From: Candidatus Lutibacillus vidarii
Lineage (GTDB): Bacteria > Actinomycetota > Actinomycetes > Actinomycetales > Dermatophilaceae
Assembly (NCBI GenBank): GCA_016717165.1
Contig: JADKGA010000001.1
Location: forward strand, 284,128 to 348,127
Direction of reading: 5' to 3'
Length of the DNA stretch: 64,000 bases
Below, piece after piece: positions 10,014-19,113 of this stretch; positions within the stretch are counted from its first letter, which is position 1; each line of letters starts with the position of its first letter. Position numbers and translations under genes: made by a program. The notes beneath the pieces are model-generated. The model searched no databases, had not been told where the DNA came from, and saw only the letters and a program-made list of their open reading frames with translations.

Positions 10014-10294
10014 TGTGAGACTCCCGGTGGGGTGCATCTCGCCTCGAAGCGGCGCCGGCGTGTCAGTGTCGGTGCTGGTGACCGCGACTGACCCGAAACA
10101 ACCCACTGACTCGCTCGCGATGTCTTGGCTGTGGATCTGTCGTCGTGGTCGCCGGCACCGGCCTGGCCCACCATCGTTGGCCTGATCAGAAGCCTGGCCA
10201 ACCTTTGGTTGTGCCTCATCACAGTCCTGCCACGCGGTGACCTCTCCCAGGCCGGTGCCGACCATGCACGGCACTCCAACGGAAGGGGAGCACC
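10014..10294 (+). ncRNA. Candidate IS110 bridge RNA region (left end)
   Basis: IS110-group elements encode a guide (bridge) RNA in the non-coding left end upstream of the recombinase; this region has the right place and size. At 10154-10172 it reads GGCACCGGCCTGGCCCACC. The istB target just outside the element (9996-10013) reads GGCACCGGCAAGACCCAC. The two agree at 14 of these 18 positions with no gaps, so this may be the target-binding guide. RNA ends and structure cannot be fixed by eye. Confidence 0.45.
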
Positions 10295-11359
10295 ATGACA
10301 GCCATGTTGGCAGGCACGGTCGAGTTCGTCATCGGGGTGGACACCCACCGTGATAGCCATACCGCAGCGATCGTGCAGGCGGCCACCGGGGGTGTGGTCG
10401 ACCAGCTCACGGTGGCCACCGATGCGTTCGGCTACCGCAAACTGCAGGCGTTCGCCGACCAGTACGCCCCCGGCCGGCGGGTGTGGGCGATCGAGGGCAC
10501 CGGCAGCTACGGCGCCGGCCTGACCACCTCACTTCTGGAACACGGGCAGTGGGTCGTGGAGATCGACCGGCCCGCCCGCCCAGCCCGCCGTGACGGCGCC
10601 AAGTCCGATGACCTGGATGCGGTGCGCGCGGCCCGCGAAGCACTCGCTCGTGACTACTTGGCCGCCCCGCGGGCCCGTGGCGACCGGGAAGCACTGCGGG
10701 TGCTGACCACCGCACGTTCGGGCGCGATCGTGGCTCGCACCAAAGCGATCGGCCAACTCAAAGCCCTCATCGTCAACGCACCCCAGTCGCTGCGCGACCA
10801 GCTACGCCGCGGCACCACCGACCCGCAACTGCAACGGTGCGCCCGGCTGCGCACCCTGCCTGGCCACACCACCGAGCACCGGGCGACCATCCGCGCGATC
10901 CGCGGCACGGCCCGCCGGGCCCTGGCCTTGGAGGCCGAAGCCAGCGAATACGAGACCGAACTCGAGCAACTCGTCGTCGCCATCTGTCCCGCACTGCTCG
11001 AGCGACCCGGGATCGGCACCATCACCGCAGCCCAGTTCCTCATCAGCTGGTCGCATTCCGGCCGGATCCGCAACGAAGCCGCCTTCGCTGCCCTCGCTGG
11101 CGCCGCACCGATCCCGGCCAGCAGCGGCACCATCAGCCGCCACCGGCTCAACCGCGCCGGCGACCGGCAACTCAACCGCGCCCTACATACCGTCGCCCTG
11201 AGCAGGCTCCCCATCCACGAACCGACCAAGGCCTACGCGGACCGACGCACCGCCGAAGGCAAGAGCGCCCGAGAAATCATGCGCTGCCTGAAACGAGCCA
11301 TCGCCCGCGAAGTCTTCCGGCTCATGACCCACCACGCCAAGGGCCCCATGGCGGCCTAA
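10295..11359 (+). CDS. IS110-family DEDD recombinase
   Basis: 354 residues with a GGAAGGGGAG ribosome site before ATG 10295. The RuvC-like DEDD domain has Asp in VIGVDTHRDSH, Glu in VWAIEGTGSYG and Asp residues in KSDDLDAVRAARE. The C-terminal Tnp20 domain has LLERPGIGTITAAQFL and the serine motif PASSGTISRHR, followed by GDRQLNRALH. All family landmarks are present and the frame is intact, so the recombinase should be functional. Confidence 0.95.
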   Translation: MTAMLAGTVEFVIGVDTHRDSHTAAIVQAATGGVVDQLTVATDAFGYRKLQAFADQYAPGRRVWAIEGTGSYGAGLTTSLLEHGQWVVEIDRPARPARRDGAKSDDLDAVRAAREALARDYLAAPRARGDREALRVLTTARSGAIVARTKAIGQLKALIVNAPQSLRDQLRRGTTDPQLQRCARLRTLPGHTTEHRATIRAIRGTARRALALEAEASEYETELEQLVVAICPALLERPGIGTITAAQFLISWSHSGRIRNEAAFAALAGAAPIPASSGTISRHRLNRAGDRQLNRALHTVALSRLPIHEPTKAYADRRTAEGKSAREIMRCLKRAIAREVFRLMTHHAKGPMAA

Positions 11360-11489
11360 CCGACCGGGCAGGAACGGGAGTCAATGCTCGGGCGAAGCCC
11401 GACCGCGCAGCGGCCGAAGGGCCTTGACACCCGCGAGTGGCCGGGCGACCATCACCAGCCCGGGCCCCTTGACAGGACATAGAAGGATC

Positions 11490-11915
11490 CTCGCGACCGG
11501 GCTCGCGGTCCGCGCATGCCAGGCCGGGCACCGGGTCCTGTTCGCCACCGCCTCGCAATGGGTCGACCGGCTCGCCGACGCCCACCACGCCGGCCGGCTC
11601 CAAGACGAGCTGCGCCGCCTGGCCCGCTACCCCGTCCTGGTCACCGACGAGGTCGGCTACATCCCGTTCGAACCTGAAGCGGCCAACCTGTTCTTCCAGC
11701 TCGTCTCCTCCCGCTACGAACGCGCCAGCCTGATCGTCACCTCCAACAAGACCTTCGCCCGCTGGGGCGAGGTCTTCGGCGACGACACCGTCGCCGCCGC
11801 CATGATCGACCGGCTCGTCCACCACGCCGAGGTCATCGCCCTCAAGGGCGACTCCTACCGGCTGAAGAACCGAGACCTCGGCCGCGTCCCCGCAGCCGTC
11901 ACCGAAGAGAACTAG
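11490..11915 (+). pseudogene. istB: IstB 3' fragment
   Basis: Resumes as LATGLAVRACQAGHRVLF and continues through Walker B (VLVTDEVGYIPF) to the TAG at 11915. It is very similar to residues 118-264 of the complete IstB at 4728-5522. Walker A is not present because the N-terminal half was replaced by another subgroup's istB on the far side of IS110. Confidence 0.9.
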
Positions 11916-11975
11916 CCACCGAGAGGGTCAATCTTCAACCGACGGAAAGGGGTCAGATTTCGACCGTCGTTGACA
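11490..11975 (+). mobile_element. Third IS21-family remnant (3' half of istB plus right end)
   Basis: Begins at the IS110 junction and ends at 11975. The right terminal region (AGGGTCAATCTT, then AAAGGGGTCAGATTT and GTTGACA) matches the right end of the 1871-7286 element in order and spacing, so the two are the same subgroup. The left end and istA are missing. The right end interrupts the gene at 11976. Confidence 0.85.
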
Positions 11976-13449
11976 CGGCTATGGGTGGGAAGAGGAGGAG
12001 ACCGCGTGGGCCCCGGACGCCGACGCGTTGTTCGCCGAGGTCGGGGAGGTCTTCGTTGGCGGTGACCTCGCCGCGGCACGGGCGGCATACGAGCGTCTGC
12101 TGGCGCCCTTCGGACTGGCGGGCGGCGACGGCGGGTCTCTGGAACTGTGGCAGCTGGATTCCACAGACGTGCCCGAGGCGCTGGCCAGGTACGTGCGCTG
12201 TGTCTTCGAGACGACGCCGACGGCCCACCGGGTCCAGGCCGTCCACCAGGTCTTTCGTGACCTTGCCGGAGTGCGGGCCTTGAGCCTGGCGGAGGTGTCC
12301 ACCACGCGGGTTGACCCGCTGCCCGACCTGGGCGCCTTCGTGCCCGGGTGGATCGACGCGTTGGTGGCCGAGAACGACGTGCTGTTGTTGCGTGATCGGG
12401 TCCGGCTCCTCGTCGAGGCCGCCAACCTGCGCGGCGGGGTGGACGCGCTGGCCGATGTTGCCGGGCGCCCTGGCCCCCACCAAGGCGGTGTCGGCCTGGC
12501 CTGGATCGATTCCTTGACCGAGCGGGGCCGCCTCGTCGAGGCGCGGGCAGCGGCCGAGCTGACTCTGGACCTGCCCGGGGCCGACGGGGCCCACCGGGCT
12601 AGGGCCGGCGACCGGCTCGCCGACCTGCACGCCCGCGCGGGTGACACCGGGGAAGCGGTGGCGGCCCGGCGCCGCGCCTGGAGTCTCCAACCGACGCGCG
12701 CCCGACTGCTCGCCCTGGCCGGCACGAGCGGGGACGCGGGGGTACTGCTCGAGACCCTTGCTGCGGAGGCCGACGCGCTGGTTCCCGCTGGTCGGGCTGG
12801 CAGGGACCGGCTCGGCTGCGAGCTGCTCCTGCTGGCTGGTCGCCTCGACGAGGCGGTCGCCGCGCTGACCGGGTCACCCCCCCTCGGCTGGCACCGCGCC
12901 GATCACCCTGGCCAGGTGGTTTTGCCGTTCCTGTGGGCCGCGGCCATGGGCACGGCGCCGCCCGCAGGCTCTGGTCACCTCGGCCGGCTATACGCGGAGA
13001 TCGACGTTGATCCGGATGCTCTGCCCCAGTTCGAGGGATGGTCCGGCTGGGATGGTATGCCGGGTGTGACGCCGGACCCGGGCCGGTTGCCGTCGACCGG
13101 CCCGTCGGCTGGCCCGTCGGCGACCGGTCCGCTGCTGACCGGTCTGCTCGCTGACGCCATCGGCCGGCTCTCGCCCGACCCCGGCACCCGCGAGCAGTGG
13201 CTGGTCATCGCCGGCGGGGTGGCCGACGCACGGATCGACGCCATCGTCTCCGGCAAGCACCGGGGCGCGTACGCCCGCGCGGCATCTCTGGCGTATGCCC
13301 ATGCCGAGGCCGTCGCCGGGGTTGGCCGAACGGCGCATGCGCGTGACTATCTTGCCGCCGTGCGGGCCCGGTTCCCCCGGCATACCGCTTTCCGCGGTGA
13401 GTTCGACGCTGCCGCGACCACCTCGACCCTGCGCGGCAAGGGCAGGTGA
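11976..13449 (+). pseudogene. Unidentified TPR-like protein, 5' end removed by IS21
   Basis: The frame is open right up to the IS21 end and begins GYGWEEETAWAPDADALF with no suitable start at that place, so the N-terminus has been lost. About 490 residues remain, rich in Ala, Leu, Arg and Asp. Helical repeat-like segments (DLAAARAAYERLLAPFG, LVEARAAAELTLDLPGA, GEAVAARRRAWSLQP) suggest tetratricopeptide-type repeats. No catalytic motif is visible. A TTG at 12028 could restart translation. The full-length family and function are not known to me; the missing part is not found on the left side of the IS block. Confidence 0.75.
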
Positions 13450-13520
13450 GCCCCCGCACGGCGGGATGCGGAACGGCGGCCGTGCCACTTGCCCAACGAG
13501 TCTTGCCGATGACCCGGACT

Positions 13521-13564
13521 TTGCGTTCGTTCGACACCTGACGTACAGTTTTCCGTACAGGAGG
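13521..13564 (+). promoter_or_regulatory. yefM-yoeB promoter, operator and ribosome site
   Basis: TTGCGT (13521-13526) and TACAGT (13544-13549) are 17 bp apart and make a good sigma-70 promoter. CGTACA occurs at 13542-13547 and 13554-13559, two boxes 12 bp apart overlapping the -10. Each contains GTAC, as in the TGTACA operators of YefM. AGGAGG (13559-13564) is the ribosome site for the ATG at 13570. Confidence 0.65.
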
Positions 13565-13569
13565 TCCCT

Positions 13570-13827
13570 ATGAAGACGATGAGCTACACCGAGTCCCGTG
13601 CTCGCTATGCCGAGGTGCTTGACGGTGTTGCCAACGACCGGGAGGAAGTCATCATCACCCGGGCCGGGCACGAGCCGGTGGTCATCGTCTCTCTCGAAGA
13701 CTACGAGTCACTGCGCGAGACGGCATACCTGATGCGTTCGCCGGCCAACGCGCGTCGGCTGTTGGATGCCATGGAGCGACTGGAGGCCGGTCGCGGCGAG
13801 CCGCACGACATGATCGACGCCGACTGA
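13570..13827 (+). CDS. yefM: Type II antitoxin, Phd/YefM family
   Basis: 85 residues. The N-terminal Phd/YefM DNA-binding fold is clear: MSYTESRARYAEVLDGV, then EEVIITRAGHEPVVIVSLED. The acidic C-terminal tail (ERLEAGRGEPHDMIDAD) is the part expected to wrap the toxin. It binds YoeB and, with it, represses its own promoter, where two GTAC boxes are visible. The stop is one base before the toxin's GTG start, so the two are translated together. Confidence 0.93.
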   Translation: MKTMSYTESRARYAEVLDGVANDREEVIITRAGHEPVVIVSLEDYESLRETAYLMRSPANARRLLDAMERLEAGRGEPHDMIDAD

Positions 13828-13828
13828 C

Positions 13829-14086
13829 GTGCTCCTCGTCTGGGACGAGAACGCGTGGCAGGACTACCTGTGGTGGCAGACCCAGGACCGCAGAGTCCTC
13901 AAACGGATCAACCTGCTGCTGACCGACATCCAGCGCAACGGCAACGAGGGAATCGGTAAGCCGGAGGCGCTCAAGCACGACTTCGCCGGCTACTGGTCCC
14001 GGCGCATCACGGATGAGCACCGCCTCGTGTACAAGCTGGTGGACGATGAGATCCGGATCGCCGCCTGCCGGTACCACTACGGCTAG
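13829..14086 (+). CDS. yoeB: Toxin YoeB, ribosome-dependent mRNA endonuclease
   Basis: 85 residues, the usual YoeB length. Family signature: WDENAWQDYLWWQTQDRRVL at the N-terminus, GIGKPEALKHDFAGYWSRRI in the middle and IAACRYHYG at the C-terminus. The expected active-site residues (Glu in the KPEAL region, Arg in SRRI, His and Tyr in RYHYG) are present, so it looks active. It cleaves mRNA at the ribosomal A site when not bound by YefM. Confidence 0.95.
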   Translation: MLLVWDENAWQDYLWWQTQDRRVLKRINLLLTDIQRNGNEGIGKPEALKHDFAGYWSRRITDEHRLVYKLVDDEIRIAACRYHYG

Positions 14087-15207
14087 AACCGCCAGGCGAC
14101 GCCACAAGCCAAGGGCACTGTCCGTGGCAGATGGGCGTTCGGTCACGGCCACGTCGATGTGGGCTCCGTCCTCCCTTCTTTGCTGGATGCCCCGTTGAGA
14201 CTGTGGGCAAAGCCGGGATCGGCGGAGATGCGGGGGGCGACTCATCCCCTACCTAGGGGGTGATCAGCAGGTCGATGGCGCGACGCTGCGCTTCCAGGAC
14301 GCTGGCGCACCTGCAACCGACGGTCACCAGGTCGCCGGCCGGGAGTGGGCGTCGGACCAGCCCGTAACCGCGTTGGCCGTCGCCCTTGGCTGAGCGGACG
14401 GGGGCACGCACAGTCGGGCCATGCGCGTGCAGGTGCTGGGTCCCTCCACGTGGCAGGCAGGGTGGACGTGTAGCAGCGCGATCGGTCAGTGCTTGCGGCA
14501 CTGGTCGTGCGCTTGCCGTTGACGACCGGCGGGTCGGCGGAGGCACTGTGGGGCGATGAGCCGCCGGCGTCGTACCGCAAAGTGATTCAGGCACCCAACT
14601 CCCCTGGTGGGGGGCGATCCTCTGAAGGAGGGCGAAGGAGAGCGGTCGGGGCCGGCGCGAGCCCCGTCCCCAGCGGTGTTCGAGATCCGGGCCCGCGCCG
14701 GCGGACCCGATGCGGCCCGACCGGCCGGCAACGCGCGGTGGTCGTGCGCGGCACTCGGGCCGAGGCCGTCCTGGCGGCGTGACCGCCGCGGTTCGCGAGG
14801 CTGCCGCGGGCTCACTGACCTGAGACGCATCCATTCGACTGCGAAATGCATGATTCACGTACTGCGAACTGTCTGATTCAGGCCCTGCTCGTTGTATGGG
14901 TACAGCATGGAAGGCACACCGATCGGCCCCCAAGCCGGCACCCTGCTCGGTCATCTCCTCGAGTCCCTCGCCACCGTGTGCGTGCGCGTTCCTGCGCAAG
15001 CAGCCGACACCACAAACTCTGAGCAAGAGGCCGCTTGGCCATCGCGGCCGAGCAGTCGGCGCGACGGAGCGCCCGGCCGCCAGGGAAAAGGTCTCGTTCA
15101 CGCTGGACCCGCTGACCGGGGCCTCGGCCACCGCCAGCAAGGCGGCCGGCCGGACGGTACTCGGTCGCGCCCCGGGAAACATGTCGTTCCCAGAGGGCGC
15201 CCGACGG
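14087..15207. other. Decayed intergenic region, 1.1 kb
   Basis: No intact gene is visible. It contains a broken SARP-like regulator (14421-14590). A minus-strand stretch at about 14253-14400 ends VLEAQRRAIDLLITP before a TAG and may be the end of another lost gene. The rest has short overlapping frames only. Confidence 0.55.
14421..14590 (+). pseudogene. Remnant of a SARP/BTAD-type regulator
   Basis: MRVQVLGPSTWQAG at 14421 and, after a frame change, SAEALWGDEPPASYRKVIQ near 14535-14590 match the start and the winged-helix end of the N-terminal DNA-binding domain of AfsR/SARP-type regulators. The part in between is scrambled and no activator or ATPase domain follows. Confidence 0.55.
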
Positions 15208-16394
15208 TCAGCGGAAGGCCGGAATCCCGGTGAGCGCCTGTCCCACGACGAGCGTGTGCATCTCGACCGTGCCCTCGTAGGTCAGCACGGACTCGAGGTT
15301 GTTCATGTGCCGGATCACCGGGAACTCCAGCGAGATCCCATTGCCGCCGAGAATCGTCCGAGCGGTCCGGCAGATCTCCAATGCCGCTCGCGGGTTGTTG
15401 AGCTTGCCCAGGCTGACCTGCTCAGGACGCAGGGTGTGGGTGTCCTTGCGCCGGCCGAGATGCAGGGCCAGCAGCAGACCCTTGGTGTACTCCAGCGACA
15501 TCTCGGCGAGCTTGGCCTGGGTGAGCTGGAAGGAGGCGATGGGACGGCCGAACTGCTCCCGCTGGAGGGTGTAGCGCACGGCCGACTCCAACGCGGACCG
15601 GGCCGCCCCCATCGCCCCCACACGATGCCGTAGCGCGCCTCGTTGAGACAGGACAGCGGTCCCTTGAGGCCACGGACCTCGGGGAAGACGGCCGACTCGG
15701 GCAGCCGCACCTCGTCGAGGACGAGCTCGCTGGTCACCGACGCGCGCAGCGAGAGCTTGTGCTTGATCAGTGGCGCCGAGAAGCCCGGCGCGTCCGTGGG
15801 CACGACAAAGCCGCGTATGCCGTCGTCAGTCTGCGCCCAGACGACAGCGACGTCGGCCACCGTGCCATTGGTGATCCACATCTTGCGACCGGTGAGGACC
15901 CAGTCCGAGCCGTCCCGCCGAGCGTGCGTCTGCATGCTGCCCGGATCGGACCCGGCGTCCGGCTCGGTCAGCCCGAAGCAACCGATCGCCTCGCCGGCCG
16001 CCATCTGGGGCAGCCACTCCCGCTTCTGCTCCTCGGTGCCCCAGCGCCAGATGGCGAACATCGCCAAGGACCCCTGGACGGAGACCAGCGAGCGGATCCC
16101 CGAGTCGGAGGCCTCCAGCTCCAGGCACGCGAGGCCATAGGACACCGCGGACATCCCCGCGCAGCCGTAGCCGTCCAGGTGCATCCCGAGCAGGCCAAGG
16201 TCCCCCAGCGCCTTGGTCAGCCCACGGATGTCGTCGATCTCGCCGCGCTCGAACCAGTCGGCCACGAACGGGTCGACATGCTCCTCGCACAGCGCGCGGA
16301 CCGAGCTGCGGACGAGCCTCTCGTCGACGGTGAGCAGGTCGTCGATGCCGGCCAGCTCGACACCGGTAGTGACCTGGAGGGACTGCGTGCTCAT
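15208..16394 (-). CDS. gcdH: Glutaryl-CoA dehydrogenase, one frameshift
   Basis: Acyl-CoA dehydrogenase of about 395 residues. GcdH-specific stretches are SCLNEARYGIVWG, ILGGNGISLEFPVIRHMNN and the C-terminal TYEGTVEMHTLVVGQ, whose Glu is the catalytic base. FAD-binding CFGLTEPDAGSDPGS and WITNG are also present. It converts glutaryl-CoA to crotonyl-CoA and CO2. The frame breaks at about 15622, where a run of six G's expected for VWGAMGAA has only five; with one G added the protein is complete. This is either a sequencing slip or a recent inactivation. The start overlaps the CaiB gene's stop (ATGA). It is last in a four-gene operon. Confidence 0.9.
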
Positions 16395-17569
16395 GGGTGG
16401 CTCCTTGACGGGCTGGGGGGCATCGGAAGGGCGGCGTGTCCGGCGAGCCAGTCCCGTACGAGGGCGTCGTGCTCGCCGAGGTCGGGGGGCGGCATACTCC
16501 GGTCGGGGGTGTGCTCGGAAAGCCGGATCGGGTTGCGGACCTGAGCGGCGCGGCCCGGACCGACCTCGTAGCTCGGCTCCAGACCGAGCGAGGCGGCCCG
16601 GCGGAAGGCTCCGGCGATATCGCTGACCGGGCCGACCGCGATCCCCGCGGCACTAAGAATGTCCTCCCAGTAGCCCGCGGGTCGCTCCACCAGGCGGGAC
16701 TCGAGGTCCGCGGCGAGGCTCTCGCGGTTGGCGACCCGGTCGGCGTTGGTCGCGTACTCGGGGCGGGACGCCAGCGCGGGCAGCCCCAGGGCGGTGACCA
16801 GCCGGCGGAACTGGGCGTCGTTCCCGCAGGCCACCGCCAGGTATCCGTCGGCGCACTGGAGCAGCTCGTAGGGCGCGATCGAGGGATGCTGGTTGCCCAT
16901 CCGGCCGGGCGAGCGCCCGGTGGTGAGATAGCCCGCGCTCTGGTTGGCCAACGACCCGAGCAGGCTGGAGAGCAGGTCGACCTCGACCCGCTGTCCGCGG
17001 CCGGTGCGGTTGCGGGCGGCAAGGGCGGCGAGTATGCCGATGACCGCGTCCTTGCCGGTGAGCACGTCGACGAGGGCGACGCCGACCTTCTGCGGCGGCC
17101 CGTCTGCGCGTCCGGTGATGCTCATCAGCCCACCGACGGCCTGGACGACGAAGTCGTAGCCGGGCAGGTGCGCCCCGGCAGCGCTGCCGAAGCCCGTGAT
17201 CGACACGTAGACCACCCCGGGGTTGGCCTGCGCGACCTGGGCGTACCCCAGGCCGTACCGCTCCATCGTCCCGGTGCGGAAGTTCTCCACGACCACATCG
17301 GCACGCCGGGCCAGGTCCTGCGCCAGGGCGAGGTCACCCGCGTCGCGCAGGTCGAGGGTGACGCTGAGCTTGGATCGGTTGACCGACTCGAAATAGGAGC
17401 TGGACCGCCCGGTCCAGGGTGGTCCCCAGCTCCGGGTGTCGTCACCGATGCCGGGGCGCTCCACCTTGACGACCGTGGCCCCGAGGTCCGCGAGGTACAT
17501 CGTGGCGAACGGTCCGGCGAGGACGCGGCTGAAGTCGGCGACGAGCAGGCCCGCCAAGGGTGCGGTCAC
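16391..17569 (-). CDS. CaiB/BaiF-family CoA-transferase, probably for glutarate
   Basis: 392 residues, class III CoA-transferase. Landmarks: PLAGLLVADFSRVLAGPFAT at the N-terminus, GATVVKVERPG, the VDLRD-like TLDLRDAGDL, VVENFRTGTMERYGLGY and VGVALVDVLTGKDAV, in which the Asp should carry the CoA thioester intermediate. The GTG start overlaps the dehydrogenase stop (GTGA). Between a semialdehyde dehydrogenase and GcdH, the logical role is to make glutaryl-CoA from glutarate, like human SUGCT; the CoA donor cannot be told from sequence. The frame is intact. Confidence 0.88.
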   Translation of the reverse strand: MTAPLAGLLVADFSRVLAGPFATMYLADLGATVVKVERPGIGDDTRSWGPPWTGRSSSYFESVNRSKLSVTLDLRDAGDLALAQDLARRADVVVENFRTGTMERYGLGYAQVAQANPGVVYVSITGFGSAAGAHLPGYDFVVQAVGGLMSITGRADGPPQKVGVALVDVLTGKDAVIGILAALAARNRTGRGQRVEVDLLSSLLGSLANQSAGYLTTGRSPGRMGNQHPSIAPYELLQCADGYLAVACGNDAQFRRLVTALGLPALASRPEYATNADRVANRESLAADLESRLVERPAGYWEDILSAAGIAVGPVSDIAGAFRRAASLGLEPSYEVGPGRAAQVRNPIRLSEHTPDRSMPPPDLGEHDALVRDWLAGHAALPMPPSPSRSHP

Positions 17570-19113
17570 GGGGCCCTCTTCTTGCCGGGGCGACCCGGTA
17601 CGGGGACGAACCGGCCGTCGACCCTGCGGGGGAGCCGCCAGGGGTTGGCGTCCGCGAGCGCGGGTGGCAGCGCTGTCGGCGGGGTGTTCTGGAAGGCCAC
17701 CGGTCGGGTGAAACGAGCCAGCGCGGCGGCGCCCACCGACGTCGCGGCAGGGACGGTCGTCGACGGCCACGGGCCTCCGTGCTGCTGGGCCCAGGTGGTG
17801 GCCACACCGGTCGGCCAGGCGTCGACGGCCACCCGGCCGACGAATCGGGCGAGCGAGGTCACCACGGCGGGAGCATCGGGGTCGTCCGCCCCAGCCGTCA
17901 TCACGCAGCCGACGAGGGCGCCCTGGAGGCGATCCAGGATGGCGGTGAGCTCGGCGTCATCGGCATACTCCACGACGAGGATGGCCGGGCCGAAGCACTC
18001 GGCCAGCAGCGGCGAGCCCGGCACCAGCCGCGCCGCCGGGGCAGTGAGCACGGTGGCGCAGACGCCCCAGCCGGCACCCGGCTCGGCCACCGCCCCGACG
18101 AGAGTGGCCCCGGAGAGCTGCAAGGTGCGGACCCCCTCGGCATACGAGCGGGCCATCCCGGCGGTGAGCAGCGGCCCGCGCGGGGACGCCGCCTCGAGCT
18201 CCGCCGCCACGGCCGGGGCGACCCCGGCACCGGCGGGGACGAGGAGCAGCCCCGGTTTGGTGCAGAACTGCCCCATGCCGAGGGTGAACGACTGAACGCT
18301 TCCCTTGGCCAGGGTGGCCAGGGCGTCCGGCTGCGCGACGGCGGCGGGCGTGACGACGACGGGGTTGACCGTCCCCATCTCGGCGAAGACCGGGATGACC
18401 CGCGGTCGGCTCTGCGCCAGGCTCCACAGGCTCAGCCCTGCGGCTTGGGAACCGGTGAAGGCGACCGCGCTGATCGCGTCGTCGAGCACCAGGGCGCGAC
18501 CGTTGTCCAGACCGGTCACGGCGCCGAAGGTGCCGGCAGGGGCGCCGAGCTCGGCGAGGGTCGACGCCGCCAGGTCGGCGAGCGCCGCATGGGTGAGCGG
18601 GTGCGCCGGGTGGCCCTTGACGATGACCGGGCAGCCGGCCGCCAGCGCTGATCCGGTGTCATTGCCCAAGGTGCCGAAGCCGAACGGGAAGTTGCTCGCC
18701 CCGAAGACAGCCACCGGTCCCAGGGGCACGGCGACCCTGCGCAGGTCGGGCGTGTCCGATGTGGCGTGGTCGATCGTGGCGCCGAGCCAGGAGCCCTCGC
18801 GGCATACCGCGGCGTAGAAGCGCAGCTGGTTGGCGCACCGGGCCACTTCCGCGGTGAGCCGGGCTGTGCCGAGCCCGGTCTCCCGGTCGGCGGTCGGGAC
18901 GAGGGTGTCGACGGCGCCGGCGACGGCGTTGGCGAGACCCTCGAGCCAGCCAGCCCGAGCCGCGGGGCTCACCGATCCGACGGCTGTTGTCGCCAAGACC
19001 GCGGCCGCCACCGTCTCGGCGAGGTGCTGGGGTGTCGACACCGGCATGGCGGCGACGACCTCGCCGGTGCGGGGGTCCAGAGCCAGATCACTCACCATGG
19101 TGATGGCGGTCAT
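17566..19113 (-). CDS. Aldehyde dehydrogenase, glutarate/2,5-dioxovalerate semialdehyde type
   Basis: 515 residues. Motifs: GASNFPFGFGTLGND (N-terminal catalytic Asn), GHPAHPLTH, IPVFAEMGTVNPVVV (general base Glu) and LGMGQFCTKPGLLLV (catalytic Cys). This arrangement belongs to the alpha-ketoglutarate semialdehyde (2,5-dioxovalerate) dehydrogenase branch. In this operon glutarate semialdehyde is the likely substrate and the product is glutarate. Start ATG 19113 overlaps the aminotransferase stop (ATGA) and the stop overlaps the next gene's GTG. A role with other omega-semialdehydes is possible. Confidence 0.87.
   Translation of the reverse strand: MTAITMVSDLALDPRTGEVVAAMPVSTPQHLAETVAAAVLATTAVGSVSPAARAGWLEGLANAVAGAVDTLVPTADRETGLGTARLTAEVARCANQLRFYAAVCREGSWLGATIDHATSDTPDLRRVAVPLGPVAVFGASNFPFGFGTLGNDTGSALAAGCPVIVKGHPAHPLTHAALADLAASTLAELGAPAGTFGAVTGLDNGRALVLDDAISAVAFTGSQAAGLSLWSLAQSRPRVIPVFAEMGTVNPVVVTPAAVAQPDALATLAKGSVQSFTLGMGQFCTKPGLLLVPAGAGVAPAVAAELEAASPRGPLLTAGMARSYAEGVRTLQLSGATLVGAVAEPGAGWGVCATVLTAPAARLVPGSPLLAECFGPAILVVEYADDAELTAILDRLQGALVGCVMTAGADDPDAPAVVTSLARFVGRVAVDAWPTGVATTWAQQHGGPWPSTTVPAATSVGAAALARFTRPVAFQNTPPTALPPALADANPWRLPRRVDGRFVPVPGRPGKKRAP

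Larger units (their letters stand above)
10014..11489 (+). mobile_element. IS110-family element at the junction of two istB genes
   Basis: About 1,476 bp: a 281-nt non-coding left end, one recombinase gene and a 130-nt right end. There are no terminal inverted repeats and no clear target duplication, as expected for IS110. The boundaries are inferred from where istB coding sequence stops (AAGACCCAC at 10005-10013) and resumes (CTCGCGACC at 11490); joined, these give an intact KTHLATG reading. The flanking istB halves belong to different IS21 subgroups. Confidence 0.85.

Noticed and set aside
14253..15182. Minus-strand frame of 309 codons in the decayed region
   Set aside because: Most of the translation is Arg/Pro/Ala-rich with no domain; only the last 40 codons look protein-like, too little to call a gene.
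16436..18295. Plus-strand open frame of 619 codons opposite caiB and the dehydrogenase
   Set aside because: Shadow of the minus-strand operon, whose genes have clear motifs and overlapping starts and stops.
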